A DNA stretch of 64,000 nt from positions 62,001-126,000 of the forward strand of contig NZ_PYOC01000006.1 in the NCBI RefSeq assembly GCF_003026215.1, given 5' to 3'. A program made the position numbers and the translations under genes. Shown here in pieces: positions 16,841-26,858 of this stretch. Under the pieces are notes generated by a model. That model searched no databases. It was not told the origin of the DNA and worked only from the letters and a program-made list of their open reading frames with translations. This stretch comes from Photobacterium indicum (GTDB taxonomy: Bacteria; Pseudomonadota; Gammaproteobacteria; Enterobacterales; Vibrionaceae). The stretch's first letter is position 1. Each line of letters opens with the position of its first letter.

Positions 16841-19270
16841 TTACGCTTTTTCATCGCGATTCATTACCGCTTGAATGGTTAATTTCACTTCCGGTGAAAC
16901 CAATGCTGTTAATTGATCGGCAAGGTTTTCTACTTGGCGAGACACCGCATGACATTCATCATTGAGGTAGCCTTCGTTGCGCAGCGTTTTCACTAATATT
17001 GCGAATACACCTTTGTCGAAAAATTCTGGCGCATTAATCCCGTGTAAGCGACTTAAACGTTGTGCCATCATCTGGCTTTGCTGTTCTAAATCACTCTTCA
17101 TCATTTGAGGATCTGCATGCAGTAGCGTTAATGTGATGGTATAGCGTTGCAACGTTTCAGTGATCGTACGGGCTAGCAACTGTAGCGGTCCAATACGGGC
17201 ATTATTCATCGAGATAGTGTCACCATCACTTAATAGTAAACGCTGACGAACCAGCTCACTAATGATGGAGTCAATGACAGCATCTAGTTCATCCTTCTCA
17301 AAGCGTAAGAATAACTCAGCTTTTAAGAATGGATACAGTAACTGCACTTGTTCATAAAGCTTATCTTTGGATAAGCTCTGATGCTGAACGATGATGTGTG
17401 CAATTAAAGACGGTAACGCAAACAAGTGAATAATGTTATTACGGTAGTAAGTCATCAAAATAGATTGTTGACGATCAAGCGAAATAACCTCACCTAAACC
17501 ATCACGCTCTACAATGAACTTATCCATTTCTAGTGCGTGTTCGACCAAGGTTTTTGCATCTTCGTCTGGCATCGTACATTGTGATGAATATGATGCGTTA
17601 CGCAGAATTTGCAGGTAACTATCAATCTGCTGTTCGAGCTCTTCACGGCTAAGTGCACGCTGACGAGATGATAATAATGCTAACGCACATAATGTGAGAG
17701 CATTGGTCGCAGCGGCATCATTAATGTGTGTCATCATTTTAACGGCAAGATCGTTTACCACGGGATTTAGCCAGCTTGGCTTTTGTGGTTCGATTGGGTC
17801 AATGTCATCATGCCATGTTGGCACGTTATCATTGAGGTATTGATTCAACGGAATTGGCTCGCCGAAATTCACATAACCTTGCCCAAAATTACGCAATTTA
17901 CGTAATGTACGCAAAATTTGACCCAGATTTTCTTTTTCTTTACGTTTACCTTGCAGCTCTTTTGCGTAAGTGCCCACTTCCATAACGTGTTCATAACCGA
18001 TATAGACTGGCACCAATGTTACTGGGCGATTTAAGCCTCGTAACATCGCTTGAATTGTCATTGAAAGCATACCCGTTTTCGCGGGTAATAAACGCCCGGT
18101 ACGTGAGCGTCCACCTTCACTGAAGTATTCGACGGAATAGCCTTTTGCAAAAAGCTCTGCCAGGTATTCACGAAAAACCGTTGAATATAGGCGGTTACCT
18201 TTAAAGCTACGGCGAATGAAGAAGCCACCACCACGGCGGAAAATCGGTCCCGCAGGGAAAAAGTTCAGGTTAATACCCGCTGCAATGTGCGGTGGTACTA
18301 AGCCTTCTTTATACAAAACATAAGATAAAAGTAGATAATCCATGTGACTACGGTGACACGGAACATACACGATCTCGTGACCATCTTGTGCCAGCTTGCG
18401 TACTCGCTGAGCGTTATGAATATTCAACCCTTGATAGAGCTTGTTCCACAACCAACCGAGAAAACGTTCGGCATTTTTAATCAGTGAATAAGAGAAATTA
18501 GCCGCAATTTCTTCCATCATGTCGATGGCTTCTTTACGGACTTTTTCTACCGGAACATCACGGCTTTCAGCTTCTTCTCGAACCACTTTTTCGATAGCTT
18601 TAGATGCCAGTAAGCGTTTGAATAAGGCTTGGCGATCGGGTAAGCGTGGGCCTGAAGCCGCAATTTGTTGGCGAGAGAAATGAATCTTTGCCACACGCGC
18701 TAATTTTTGCGCGATAGCGTCATCAGTGCCGTGATTTTCTGCCATATAACGCAATGATACTGGCGTGCTTAAACGCACTAAACAATCACGTCCGTGACCC
18801 AAAATAGCGGTAAATTTCTCAGGACCATTGAGTGGGCGCAGTACTGGCCCTCTGTGGCTTTCTTTACCAGGCTTTCGTCCCCATAAAATAGAGGCCGGAA
18901 TGAGCTGAATATCAAGCTCAGAATCTTGCTTATGCTGCTCAAGTAAACTGGTGAATAACTGAAGTGATTCTTTCGGTAATTCTCGATCGGTACCAAAAAT
19001 ACTTGGACCGTTTGCTACGAAAACATACCGCGAGAATTTTTGACCACCAATTTCAAGTGGTGTCAGTGGGTCGGGTAGACCTAGTTCCTGGGTGCTGCTA
19101 CGCAGTGTCATAAGATCCGTATTTGAACGGAAAGGTAAGATATAAACGATTGGTCGTTCGATATCTAATTCTAAATCTGTAACGGGATCGGATGGAATTG
19201 AATTGGTCTTAACCAACACGGAAAGCGGCAAATTCAATAATTTTTGATAGATTTTCTGCCAACTTGACAT
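16841..19270 (-). CDS. plsB: Glycerol-3-phosphate acyltransferase PlsB
   Basis: Inner-membrane enzyme that acylates sn-glycerol-3-phosphate at position 1, the first step of phospholipid synthesis. 809 aa from the ATG at 19270 ([20 protein letters not shown], as in E. coli [17 protein letters not shown]); the frame continues to a TTG at 19306. The acyltransferase block I HRSHMD has His306 and Asp311, the E. coli numbering. Blocks [18 protein letters not shown] and [18 protein letters not shown] follow in order. Divergent from lexA, as in E. coli. Confidence 0.95.
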   Translation of the reverse strand: MSSWQKIYQKLLNLPLSVLVKTNSIPSDPVTDLELDIERPIVYILPFRSNTDLMTLRSSTQELGLPDPLTPLEIGGQKFSRYVFVANGPSIFGTDRELPKESLQLFTSLLEQHKQDSELDIQLIPASILWGRKPGKESHRGPVLRPLNGPEKFTAILGHGRDCLVRLSTPVSLRYMAENHGTDDAIAQKLARVAKIHFSRQQIAASGPRLPDRQALFKRLLASKAIEKVVREEAESRDVPVEKVRKEAIDMMEEIAANFSYSLIKNAERFLGWLWNKLYQGLNIHNAQRVRKLAQDGHEIVYVPCHRSHMDYLLLSYVLYKEGLVPPHIAAGINLNFFPAGPIFRRGGGFFIRRSFKGNRLYSTVFREYLAELFAKGYSVEYFSEGGRSRTGRLLPAKTGMLSMTIQAMLRGLNRPVTLVPVYIGYEHVMEVGTYAKELQGKRKEKENLGQILRTLRKLRNFGQGYVNFGEPIPLNQYLNDNVPTWHDDIDPIEPQKPSWLNPVVNDLAVKMMTHINDAAATNALTLCALALLSSRQRALSREELEQQIDSYLQILRNASYSSQCTMPDEDAKTLVEHALEMDKFIVERDGLGEVISLDRQQSILMTYYRNNIIHLFALPSLIAHIIVQHQSLSKDKLYEQVQLLYPFLKAELFLRFEKDELDAVIDSIISELVRQRLLLSDGDTISMNNARIGPLQLLARTITETLQRYTITLTLLHADPQMMKSDLEQQSQMMAQRLSRLHGINAPEFFDKGVFAILVKTLRNEGYLNDECHAVSRQVENLADQLTALVSPEVKLTIQAVMNRDEKA

Positions 19271-19549
19271 ATCTTTTACTAGCCTCGAATTCTTAATGCG
19301 TGGCAAGGATAGCAGAAAATGGCTGCTTTCATGCAGCTAAAATGCGAGATATTGATATCAAATTATGATTTTGAATAATCTTTTATTCCATTTATCATCT
19401 TTGTTTGAGCACGGCTAGTTTTCACGTTCTAATCACAGTAATTAATCAAATGCTTATGTTAATTTTAAGGCTTTTGCTGCATTAAATCGTTGCGCTTTCT
19501 ATACGGATTGGTCTTTTCGTGAACAATTGTCTTTTCAAGCCTGTAAACA

Positions 19550-19565
19550 CTGGATATACTCACAG
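19550..19565 (+). promoter_or_regulatory. SOS (LexA) box 1 upstream of lexA
   Basis: CTGGATATACTCACAG keeps the CTG-N10-CAG frame of the LexA operator. A -10-like TATACT (19555-19560) lies inside it, with a weak -35 TTTTCA 17 bases upstream (19532-19537), so bound LexA would cover the promoter. Confidence 0.8.
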
Positions 19566-19569
19566 TAGA

Positions 19570-19585
19570 CTGTATAAACAAACAG
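19570..19585 (+). promoter_or_regulatory. SOS (LexA) box 2 upstream of lexA
   Basis: CTGTATAAACAAACAG, 20 bp from box 1 and 8 bases before the lexA ATG. The paired arrangement is the same as at E. coli lexA and indicates autorepression. Confidence 0.9.
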
Positions 19586-19593
19586 GGTGAATC

Positions 19594-20211
19594 ATGAAGC
19601 CGTTAACGCCGCGCCAACAAGAAGTCTTTGATTTGATCAAAGCAAAAATCGAAGATAGTGGGATGCCGCCAACACGTGCTGAGATCGCTCGTGAATTGGG
19701 GTTCCGTTCAGCAAATGCTGCTGAAGAACATTTAAAAGCTTTGGCACGCAAAGAAGTGATAGAAATTGTGCCGGGTGCATCACGAGGCATTCGTGTGTTG
19801 CTCCATGATGAAGTTGAAGAAAAAGGCTTACCATTAATTGGTCGTGTTGCTGCTGGTGAACCTATTTTGGCTCAAGAGCATGTTGAAACGCATTATGAAG
19901 TTGATCCAACATTATTTAAGCCGCGCGCTGATTTTTTATTGCGTGTAAATGGCATGAGCATGAAAGACATCGGTATTATGGATGGCGATTTACTTGCTGT
20001 GCATAAAACCCAAGATGTTCATAATGGGCAAGTGGTTGTTGCTCGTGTTGATGATGATGTAACAGTAAAGCGTCTTGATAAACAAGGCTCGCAAGTTTTG
20101 TTGCATGCTGAAAATGAAGATTTTGCTCCGATCGTTGTTGATCTTACTCATCAGCAATTGACGATTGAAGGCATTGCTGTTGGTGTTATTCGTACTGCTG
20201 ACTGGATGTAA
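19594..20211 (+). CDS. lexA: SOS repressor LexA
   Basis: Repressor of the DNA-damage regulon with self-cleaving activity. 205 aa. N-terminal winged helix (about 1-70, [20 protein letters not shown]...[13 protein letters not shown]). The RecA-stimulated cleavage site Ala87-Gly88 lies in GRVAAGEP; catalytic Ser122 in [10 protein letters not shown] and Lys159 in VTVKRL are intact, so it should be inducible. The usual neighbour dinF is displaced about 9.4 kb downstream by the oxidase cluster. Confidence 0.97.
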   Translation: MKPLTPRQQEVFDLIKAKIEDSGMPPTRAEIARELGFRSANAAEEHLKALARKEVIEIVPGASRGIRVLLHDEVEEKGLPLIGRVAAGEPILAQEHVETHYEVDPTLFKPRADFLLRVNGMSMKDIGIMDGDLLAVHKTQDVHNGQVVVARVDDDVTVKRLDKQGSQVLLHAENEDFAPIVVDLTHQQLTIEGIAVGVIRTADWM

Positions 20212-20242
20212 TCGATCCTTGTAAATGTTAATTAATCATTAT

Positions 20243-20276
20243 GTTTTGCATTAGTATCGAGAATACTTTGCAAAAC
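20243..20276 (+). other. Hairpin after lexA
   Basis: Nested arms GTTTTGCA / TGCAAAAC (20243-20250, 20269-20276) and AGTAT / ATACT (20253-20257, 20263-20267). It lacks a T-run; it could end lexA transcripts weakly or be an operator for the next gene. Confidence 0.45.
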
Positions 20277-20278
20277 TT

Positions 20279-20296
20279 AATGATAGTCATTATCAT
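20279..20296 (+). promoter_or_regulatory. Fur-box-like site
   Basis: AATGATAGTCATTATCAT matches most positions of the 19-bp Fur consensus built from GATAAT repeats. It lies 27 bases before the methyltransferase start, where a bound repressor would block the promoter or early elongation. Confidence 0.65.
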
Positions 20297-20322
20297 CTAT
20301 TCCATATCACATGGAGATGATA

Positions 20323-21120
20323 ATGGTTAATTCCTCTCGATACCGCATACCTTCTGAATTGCTGCAGCCATTATGGTTAAGAAGCAGAGAAAGTTTGGCT
20401 GATGATGGACTTATTTATGATCCCATCGCCGCTGCTGCGTGTAGTCAGTGCCATCTTGTGCCTGATTGTCTGGCTGGCAATGTTTCTGAGCGCCAATTAC
20501 TGCATGCCACGCTTACCTTACAGTGTGATAAACAAGTCTTGAAATTTCTTCGCCGTCATCCCAATGGTTTTATTATCAATGTTGGGGCGGGGCTTGATAC
20601 TCGTTTTTATCGTTTAGATAACGGCCGTTGTCGTTGGTTTGAATTAGATACCGATGAGAATCTTCTATGGCGTGAGCGGCTTTTTCATCGCAGTGATCGC
20701 TATACCATGCAACGTGGCTCCGTTACCGATTTATCATGGCTAGCGTCACTACCGACGCAGAAAAATACCCCCGTTTTATTGTTGTGCGATCAAGCACTAT
20801 TGAAATGTGAAAGCCAAGAGTTAGCCACTTTTATTCAGCGTATTGGCTGCCACTTTAGCCAAATTGAAGCCTGTTTAGTTCTGGCGGGTGATCGTTGTGA
20901 TTCTGCATTAGCTAAAAAGATGGGGGCTGAACAATACAGTCACGGGTTTAAAGACCCAGCACAGCAAGTATTGAATTGGTTGCCATGGGCTGAATTACTT
21001 AGTCGCTATAGTCCGCTAGATAACGACTGCCCGCGTTGGCGAACTTGGCAGCGTTGGATCGCAAGAATGCCAAGTTTGAAATACCGAGTTACACCAGTAT
21101 TGGTGCACATACGCTTCTAG
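20323..21120 (+). CDS. Class I SAM-dependent methyltransferase of the leucine carboxyl methyltransferase (PPM1/Tcmp) type
   Basis: 265 aa from the ATG at 20323, which has GGAG 6 bases upstream (in-frame ATGs at 20311 and 20317 are less well placed). The motif IINVGAGLDTRFYRLDNG is the SAM-binding glycine motif with the GxDTR signature of this family; the acidic FELDTDEN that follows would bind the ribose. Eukaryotic members methylate protein carboxyl termini, and bacterial ones are linked to polyketide or small-molecule O-methylation; the substrate here is unknown. The Fur-like box suggests iron control, perhaps a siderophore or metal-related substrate (inference). Confidence 0.7.
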   Translation: MVNSSRYRIPSELLQPLWLRSRESLADDGLIYDPIAAAACSQCHLVPDCLAGNVSERQLLHATLTLQCDKQVLKFLRRHPNGFIINVGAGLDTRFYRLDNGRCRWFELDTDENLLWRERLFHRSDRYTMQRGSVTDLSWLASLPTQKNTPVLLLCDQALLKCESQELATFIQRIGCHFSQIEACLVLAGDRCDSALAKKMGAEQYSHGFKDPAQQVLNWLPWAELLSRYSPLDNDCPRWRTWQRWIARMPSLKYRVTPVLVHIRF

Positions 21121-21369
21121 ATCGTAACTTTTCGCGTCATATTCCGTTTTTTACTGATTACGTATCTAGTTTTTCTACCTCCATGTCGGATTAATTTTTT
21201 ATTAGTAATTCTTTGCTCATTTCTTCTGTTTTGTCCTAAGTTAAATGTAAACAAAGTGTTAATCAGCACCTGGCGCTACGCGTAAATGGACTGATTTCTG
21301 CTATAACTTCATGTTTTCATTGAACAGTTCTTGATGAATGTCAGGATGACAAAAGGAGAGGTCAGGAAG

Positions 21370-22518
21370 ATGATTCGTCGGCTGATCAGCGTATTGTTGT
21401 TAAATATTTTTGCATTGCCTGTGGCTGCTGAAACAAAAAGTATGCCGTTAAATATGACCCAAGGGGTGACTCGGGTTAGTCAGCAGGTATACGATCTACA
21501 CATGACCATTTTTTATATTTGTGTGGTTATCGGCATTATTGTTTTTGGTGTCATGTTTTGGGCCATTATCCATCATCGGAAATCACGTGGCGCGGTCGCT
21601 GCCTCGTTTCATGAAAGTACCAAAGTCGAAATTCTCTGGACTATCATCCCCTTCGTTATTCTCATTGCCATGGCGATTCCTGCGACAACCACTTTGTTAG
21701 CAATGGAAGACACGTCAGAGTCGGATATCACCATTCAAGTCACCGGCTCTCAATGGAAGTGGCATTACAGCTATTTCAATGAAAATGTCGACTTTTATTC
21801 ACTGTTGGCTACCTCTTCGGCGCAAATTGGCAACGAACGCGATAAACGTGAAAACTACTTACTTGAAGTTGATCGCCCTCTAGTTGTGCCTGTTGGCAAA
21901 AAAATCCGCTTTCTGATTACCTCACAAGATGTGATCCATTCTTGGTGGGTACCTGCATTTGCAGTGAAAAAAGATGCTAACCCTGGTTTCATTAATGAAG
22001 CTTGGACGCGTATCGATAAGCCCGGTATTTACCGTGGGCAGTGTGCCGAGCTGTGTGGGAAAGACCACGGCTTTATGCCCATCGTGGTGATTGCCAAATC
22101 GCAGGGGGATTATGATTCCTGGCTAAAAACAACCAAAGCCACTCAGCAAGCAGCATATGAAGAAGAGCAACGTTTATTGTCAATGCAAATGCCGATGGAA
22201 GAGCTCATGGCGTTGGGTGAAAAAACCTATCTTGCGCGCTGTTCTGTGTGCCATCAACCAACGGGAGCTGGTATTCCTGGGGCATTCCCCGCGTTAGCTG
22301 GGCAGGGTGTCGCGATTGATCCAACTAAGAAATTAGAACATATCAGTATCGTTGTTCATGGCAAAAAAGGAACCGCGATGCAGGCATTTGGACCTCAGTT
22401 AAGCCTGAAAGAATTAGCCGCTGTTATTACTTATGAGCGCAATGCGTGGGGTAACGATACGGGCGAAACCGTACAAGCTGCAGAAGTGCAGGCTGTGCTC
22501 AACGGCAAAGAGCTTTAA
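21370..22518 (+). CDS. coxB: caa3-type cytochrome c oxidase subunit II with fused cytochrome c
   Basis: Receives electrons into the CuA centre of an aa3-type oxidase. 382 aa from the ATG at 21370; signal peptide at residues 1-20 (cleavage near PVAA-ET). Two membrane spans (about 46-66 and 88-110). The CuA ligands are His190, Cys225, Glu227, Cys229, His233 and Met236 (QCAELCGKDHGFM). QWKWHYSY is the electron-entry aromatic patch. A C-terminal heme c domain has CSVCH (291-295) and a likely axial Met337, so the cytochrome c is fused. First gene of the cox cluster. Confidence 0.95.
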   Translation: MIRRLISVLLLNIFALPVAAETKSMPLNMTQGVTRVSQQVYDLHMTIFYICVVIGIIVFGVMFWAIIHHRKSRGAVAASFHESTKVEILWTIIPFVILIAMAIPATTTLLAMEDTSESDITIQVTGSQWKWHYSYFNENVDFYSLLATSSAQIGNERDKRENYLLEVDRPLVVPVGKKIRFLITSQDVIHSWWVPAFAVKKDANPGFINEAWTRIDKPGIYRGQCAELCGKDHGFMPIVVIAKSQGDYDSWLKTTKATQQAAYEEEQRLLSMQMPMEELMALGEKTYLARCSVCHQPTGAGIPGAFPALAGQGVAIDPTKKLEHISIVVHGKKGTAMQAFGPQLSLKELAAVITYERNAWGNDTGETVQAAEVQAVLNGKEL

Positions 22519-22532
22519 GGGAGCAACAGATA

Positions 22533-24197
22533 ATGACGGATATGTTACGAGAAGAAGTTAAAACTGACGTTGAAGACAGTGACTCAAACAGTAGTATCTT
22601 GAAAGACGACGCGTTAAAGAACCGTTTTTCAGATGATCAAAGTTCACACCATGATCATCAACCAACAGGCTTTAAACGTTGGCTCTTTACGACTAACCAC
22701 AAAGATATTGGTTCGCTATATTTAATCTTTAGTTTTGCCATGTTTTTAACTGGCGGAGCAATGGCTATGGTGATTCGAGCTGAACTATTTCAGCCTGGAT
22801 TGCAGTTAGTTGAACCTAATTTCTTTAATCAAATGACCACAGTTCATGGCTTGATTATGGTCTTTGGTGCAGTAATGCCGGCTTTTACTGGGTTGGCGAA
22901 CTGGATGATTCCAATGATGATTGGTGCGCCAGATATGGCGTTACCAAGAATGAATAACTGGAGCTTCTGGATTCTACCGTTTGCGTTTACGTTGTTGCTA
23001 TCGTCGCTGTTTATGGAGGGGGGCGGTCCTAATTTTGGCTGGACGTTCTACGCACCACTGTCGACTATGTATAGCCCTGCCAGTACGGGCTTATTTGTTT
23101 TTTCTATTCATATCATGGGGATCAGTTCGATTATGGGGGCAATCAATGTGATTGTGACCATTATTAACCTGCGTGCTCCGGGTATGACTTACATGAAAAT
23201 GCCTTTGTTCGTATGGACCTGGCTGATCACCGCTTTCTTGTTAATTGCCGTTATGCCCGTGTTGGCAGGCGCCGTTACCATGATACTGACCGATAAATAT
23301 TTCGGGACTAGCTTTTTTAATGCGGCGGGTGGCGGCGATCCGGTTATGTTCCAGCATATCTTCTGGTTCTTTGGTCATCCCGAAGTTTATATTATGATTT
23401 TGCCGAGTTTCGGTATTATTTCGGCCATTATCCCGGCATTTTCGCGCAAGAAACTCTTTGGTTATAGTTCGATGGTGTATGCAACCGCGTCGATTGCTGG
23501 GCTCAGTTTTCTGGTGTGGGCACATCACATGTTTACCACTGGTATGCCAGTAGCGGCTGAGCTGTTCTTTATGTATTGCACCATGTTGATCTCGGTGCCT
23601 ACTGGGGTGAAAGTCTTTAATTGGGTGGCGACAATGTGGCGAGGCTCGTTGACTTTTGAAGTACCGATGTTATTTGCTATTGCCTTTATTGTCTTGTTCA
23701 CCATTGGCGGGTTTTCTGGGCTGATGTTGGCCATTACTCCCGCTGACTTTCAATATCATGATACCTACTTTGTGGTTGCTCATTTCCATTACGTTTTGGT
23801 GTCGGGTGCCATTTTCTCCATCATGGCTGCGGCATATTATTGGATGCCCAAATGGACTGGATATATGTTCGATGAACGACTGGCTAAATGGCACTTTTGG
23901 TGCTCTGTCGTATCGGTGAACATTCTATTCTTCCCTATGCATTTTCTGGGACTGGCGGGTATGCCACGTCGAATCCCTGATTATGCCCTGCAATTCGCCG
24001 ATGTGAATGCAGTCGTCAGTATTGGCGGTTTCATGTTTGGTTTATCTCAACTGATTTTCTTAGCTGTAGTGATCAAGTGTATTCGCGGTGGTGAGCCAGC
24101 AGCAGCGAAACCTTGGGAAGGGGCTGAAGGCTTGGAGTGGACGGTTGCTTCACCTGCTCCTCATCATACATTTTCAACACCCCCGAAAATTGATTAG
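22533..24197 (+). CDS. coxA: Cytochrome c oxidase subunit I
   Basis: Catalytic heme-copper subunit, 554 aa with 12 spans. Ligands visible: heme a His105 (TTVHGLIM) and the cross-linked His282-Tyr286 pair (GHPEVY), CuB His331 and His332 (VWAHHMF), and His417/His419 (VVAHFHY) for heme a3 and heme a. Residues 1-45 are a polar, His-rich N-terminal extension (HHDHQ). AAGGGAG precedes the ATG. Lies 14 bases after coxB. Confidence 0.96.
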   Translation: MTDMLREEVKTDVEDSDSNSSILKDDALKNRFSDDQSSHHDHQPTGFKRWLFTTNHKDIGSLYLIFSFAMFLTGGAMAMVIRAELFQPGLQLVEPNFFNQMTTVHGLIMVFGAVMPAFTGLANWMIPMMIGAPDMALPRMNNWSFWILPFAFTLLLSSLFMEGGGPNFGWTFYAPLSTMYSPASTGLFVFSIHIMGISSIMGAINVIVTIINLRAPGMTYMKMPLFVWTWLITAFLLIAVMPVLAGAVTMILTDKYFGTSFFNAAGGGDPVMFQHIFWFFGHPEVYIMILPSFGIISAIIPAFSRKKLFGYSSMVYATASIAGLSFLVWAHHMFTTGMPVAAELFFMYCTMLISVPTGVKVFNWVATMWRGSLTFEVPMLFAIAFIVLFTIGGFSGLMLAITPADFQYHDTYFVVAHFHYVLVSGAIFSIMAAAYYWMPKWTGYMFDERLAKWHFWCSVVSVNILFFPMHFLGLAGMPRRIPDYALQFADVNAVVSIGGFMFGLSQLIFLAVVIKCIRGGEPAAAKPWEGAEGLEWTVASPAPHHTFSTPPKID

Positions 24198-24252
24198 CCC
24201 TTTTATTTGCTTCATTAATTTAATCTGTCGGTGACCTTCGCAGGGATACGTT

Positions 24253-24843
24253 ATGAGTAGCTCAGAAAAGAAAGCAGAGCATAAAACGGATATTGAACAA
24301 AATATAAAGCGGCAAGGTAAACAACGGTCTTTTTGGTCTTTGGTCGTGATGTCTGTCGCCATGTTTGGATTCGCTTTTGCTTTAGTGCCGCTCTATGACG
24401 TGTTTTGTGATCTTACGGGGATCAACGGTAAAACGGCGAATACGCCAACGGAACAGAGCGAGCGTATCGTCAGTGATCGTAAGGTGACCGTGGAGTTTGT
24501 GGCTTATATCAACCCGGGGATGCAGTGGACTTTTGAACCGCAAGTTACCCGTATTGTGGTTAATCCGGGTGAAACGAAAACCATTAAATACGCAGCCCGT
24601 AACCTGATGGCGACGGCATCAATAGGTCAAGCTGTGCCGTCGGTTTCTCCGGGTTTAGCTGCTCGTTATTTTAATAAAATCGAATGCTTTTGCTTTAACC
24701 GTCAGCCTTTAGAGGCGGGTGAATCAGCAGAATTACCCTTAGTGTTTTATATCGACCCAGACCTACCTGAAGATATAAATACATTGACCTTAGCTTATAC
24801 CTTATATGACGCCCAGCCTGCGGGATCGGCGCTAACGCAATGA
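24253..24843 (+). CDS. ctaG: Cytochrome c oxidase assembly protein CtaG (Cox11)
   Basis: Copper chaperone that delivers copper to CuB of subunit I. 196 aa: a cytoplasmic N-terminus, one membrane anchor (about 27-48) and a periplasmic immunoglobulin-like domain with the copper-binding CFCF motif at 145-148 (KIECFCFNRQPL). The arrangement coxA-ctaG-coxC is typical of proteobacterial aa3 operons. Confidence 0.93.
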   Translation: MSSSEKKAEHKTDIEQNIKRQGKQRSFWSLVVMSVAMFGFAFALVPLYDVFCDLTGINGKTANTPTEQSERIVSDRKVTVEFVAYINPGMQWTFEPQVTRIVVNPGETKTIKYAARNLMATASIGQAVPSVSPGLAARYFNKIECFCFNRQPLEAGESAELPLVFYIDPDLPEDINTLTLAYTLYDAQPAGSALTQ

Positions 24844-24862
24844 AAACAACGAGGTTGTAAAG

Positions 24863-25780
24863 ATGTCTAATCCTTACAGTGAACATGAATCGTCTCTTCC
24901 TGAGCAATCAGCGAATAAACCCCATGAACATTATTATGTGCCTGATGCCAGCATATGGCCGATTGTCGGGGCTATTGCTTTATTTCTGATAGCGTTAGGG
25001 GCTGGCGCAACGGTTGGTGATTTGTTTAATGGACAAGGACCGTGGATTTTACTGACAGGTGTCGGTTTAATTCTTTTTATGCTTACGGGTTGGTTTCGAG
25101 ATGTGATCCAAGAATCGATGGGGGGCTTGTATAGCTCACAGATGGATCGTTCATTTCGCCAAGGCATGAGTTGGTTTATTTTCTCTGAAGTGATGTTCTT
25201 CTTTGCCTTTTTTGGGGCGTTATTTTATGCCCGCATGATTTCAGTACCTTGGTTGGGTGGAGCGGGTAATAATGAGATGACAAATTTGGTGCTTTGGCCA
25301 GAATTTGTCGCGCAATGGCCACTGATTAAAACCCCCGATGGCAGTGAAACCCAAGCCATGGGACCTATCGGCTTACCTTTATACAACACCATGATTCTAT
25401 TGGTCTCATCTGTCACGGTTCATATTGCGCATACCGCGTTAGAACAAAACAACCGTAAACGCTTGACCTTATTTTTACTGCTAACTGTTTTGCTCGGCAG
25501 CTTATTCGTTTACTTGCAAGGCGTGGAATATATCCATGCTTATCAAGAAATGGATCTAACCCTCGATTCTGGGGTGTATGGCAATACATTCTTCTTGCTC
25601 ACCGGTTTTCACGGTCTACATGTCACCTTAGGTACGATCATGCTATTCGTGGTGTGGTGCCGTATTTTAAAAGGGCATTTTACACCCCATCAGCATTTTG
25701 CTTTCCAGGCCGGCGCTTGGTATTGGCACTTTGTTGATGTGGTTTGGCTGTGCCTGTTTGTTTTCGTCTATATTTTATAG
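24863..25780 (+). CDS. coxC: Cytochrome c oxidase subunit III
   Basis: Non-catalytic core subunit, 305 aa with about seven spans. Hallmarks are RQGMSWFIFSEVMFFFAFFGALF, TGFHGLHVTLGT and AWYWHFVDVVWLCLFV. Its 3' end faces the DUF2909 gene on the other strand across a short tandem repeat. Confidence 0.94.
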   Translation: MSNPYSEHESSLPEQSANKPHEHYYVPDASIWPIVGAIALFLIALGAGATVGDLFNGQGPWILLTGVGLILFMLTGWFRDVIQESMGGLYSSQMDRSFRQGMSWFIFSEVMFFFAFFGALFYARMISVPWLGGAGNNEMTNLVLWPEFVAQWPLIKTPDGSETQAMGPIGLPLYNTMILLVSSVTVHIAHTALEQNNRKRLTLFLLLTVLLGSLFVYLQGVEYIHAYQEMDLTLDSGVYGNTFFLLTGFHGLHVTLGTIMLFVVWCRILKGHFTPHQHFAFQAGAWYWHFVDVVWLCLFVFVYIL

Positions 25781-25828
25781 CAGGCGTGGCTGCTAAAGAC
25801 TTGCTGGTTGGCAGTTAAGGTTTACTCG

Positions 25829-25888
25829 TTAGTTAATTAGTTAATTAGTTAATTAGTTAATTAGTTAATTAGTTAATTAGTTAATTAA
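25829..25888. repeat. Tandem repeat: seven copies of TTAGTTAA
   Basis: Seven perfect 8-bp units (25829-25884) plus a partial TTAA. The array lies between the convergent 3' ends of coxC and the DUF2909 gene and overlaps the latter's stop codon (25885-25887). Copy number is likely to vary between strains by slippage. Confidence 0.95.
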
Positions 25889-26106
25889 TAGGGGCGAGGG
25901 TTCGGTTCAATAATCCCCGTGGTTATTGCCAGTAATAATAGGGCGAAGATAAAAACGGACAGAAGAAGACGGCGGCCAAGAAAGTGCGACATCGGTTTAT
26001 TGGATGATAACGGATCCGTCTTGCTCTTAAGCATCATTGGTAATGCTCGAAATAGGTTCAGCACAATAAATATTAATAGGCAGACGATGGTGGCTTTAAT
26101 GAGCAT
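25885..26106 (-). CDS. DUF2909 family twin-transmembrane protein
   Basis: A 73-aa protein with two membrane helices (about 4-24 and 47-67) around a short polar loop ending in KPMSHFLGRR. A small membrane protein of this type, on the strand opposite the cox genes, commonly lies between coxC and SURF1 in gammaproteobacteria, which supports the call. Its role in oxidase assembly is presumed, not shown. Confidence 0.75.
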   Translation of the reverse strand: MLIKATIVCLLIFIVLNLFRALPMMLKSKTDPLSSNKPMSHFLGRRLLLSVFIFALLLLAITTGIIEPNPRPY

Positions 26107-26132
26107 GGCGTCTCCAAAGGTGAAAGGTAAGT

Positions 26133-26825
26133 ATGCGAAGGATTGGTTTCATACTTTTTACTTTGGCGGTAATGACGACATTGGTCAAGTTGGGGCTGTG
26201 GCAAATGTCGCGTGCGCAAGAAAAAGAAGCATTGAATATTGCCTTAGAACGTCGCAGCGAACAGGTTTACTACAGCCTTGCTAGCTTACCTTCTGATCCC
26301 CGTTGGTATGGGTTAACCCTTCATGGCAAGTTTGAACATAGCAAAGCCGTGTTACTTGATAATCAACTGTATCGAGGGCGCCCTGGTTATCACTTGCTCT
26401 ATCCTTTTGCGGTGGATGATGGCTGGTTCTTAGTCAACCTTGGTTGGATAGCAGCTCCGCAATATCGTGAGCAATTACCGGTACTGCCTGAACACCATGG
26501 CGAGCTTAAAATTACAGGCATTATTGATCAACCGTCACAGCTTATTGAGCTGTCCGCTGAGTCACTGGATTTTGATTGGCCGTTAAGGGTTCAAAATCTA
26601 CATATGGATGAATTATCAACGGTTATGAATCTGCCACTTCAGCCGTGGATATTACAAATTGAGCCTGACAGCCCTGTCGCTTTACAGCAAACATGGATCC
26701 CTGTGGTAATGGGGCCGCAAAAACATTACGCCTATGCATTGCAATGGTTTTTGTTAGCTGTTGCGGTGTCGGGTTTAGCATTCTGGTGGTTAAAACCACC
26801 AAGCACGGGTCACCGTCAGGAGTGA
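26133..26825 (+). CDS. SURF1 family oxidase assembly protein
   Basis: Assists insertion of heme a into subunit I. 230 aa with the usual hairpin layout: a span near residues 5-23, a periplasmic domain, and a span near 207-226. Family hallmarks seen are LGLWQMSRAQEK, VLLDNQLYRGRPGYHLLYPF and GPQKHYAYALQWF near the C-terminal span. Diverges from the DUF2909 gene with only 26 bases between start codons. Confidence 0.9.
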   Translation: MRRIGFILFTLAVMTTLVKLGLWQMSRAQEKEALNIALERRSEQVYYSLASLPSDPRWYGLTLHGKFEHSKAVLLDNQLYRGRPGYHLLYPFAVDDGWFLVNLGWIAAPQYREQLPVLPEHHGELKITGIIDQPSQLIELSAESLDFDWPLRVQNLHMDELSTVMNLPLQPWILQIEPDSPVALQQTWIPVVMGPQKHYAYALQWFLLAVAVSGLAFWWLKPPSTGHRQE

Positions 26826-26858
26826 CATTATCGAGATACCGCTATAAAGGGATGTTAA

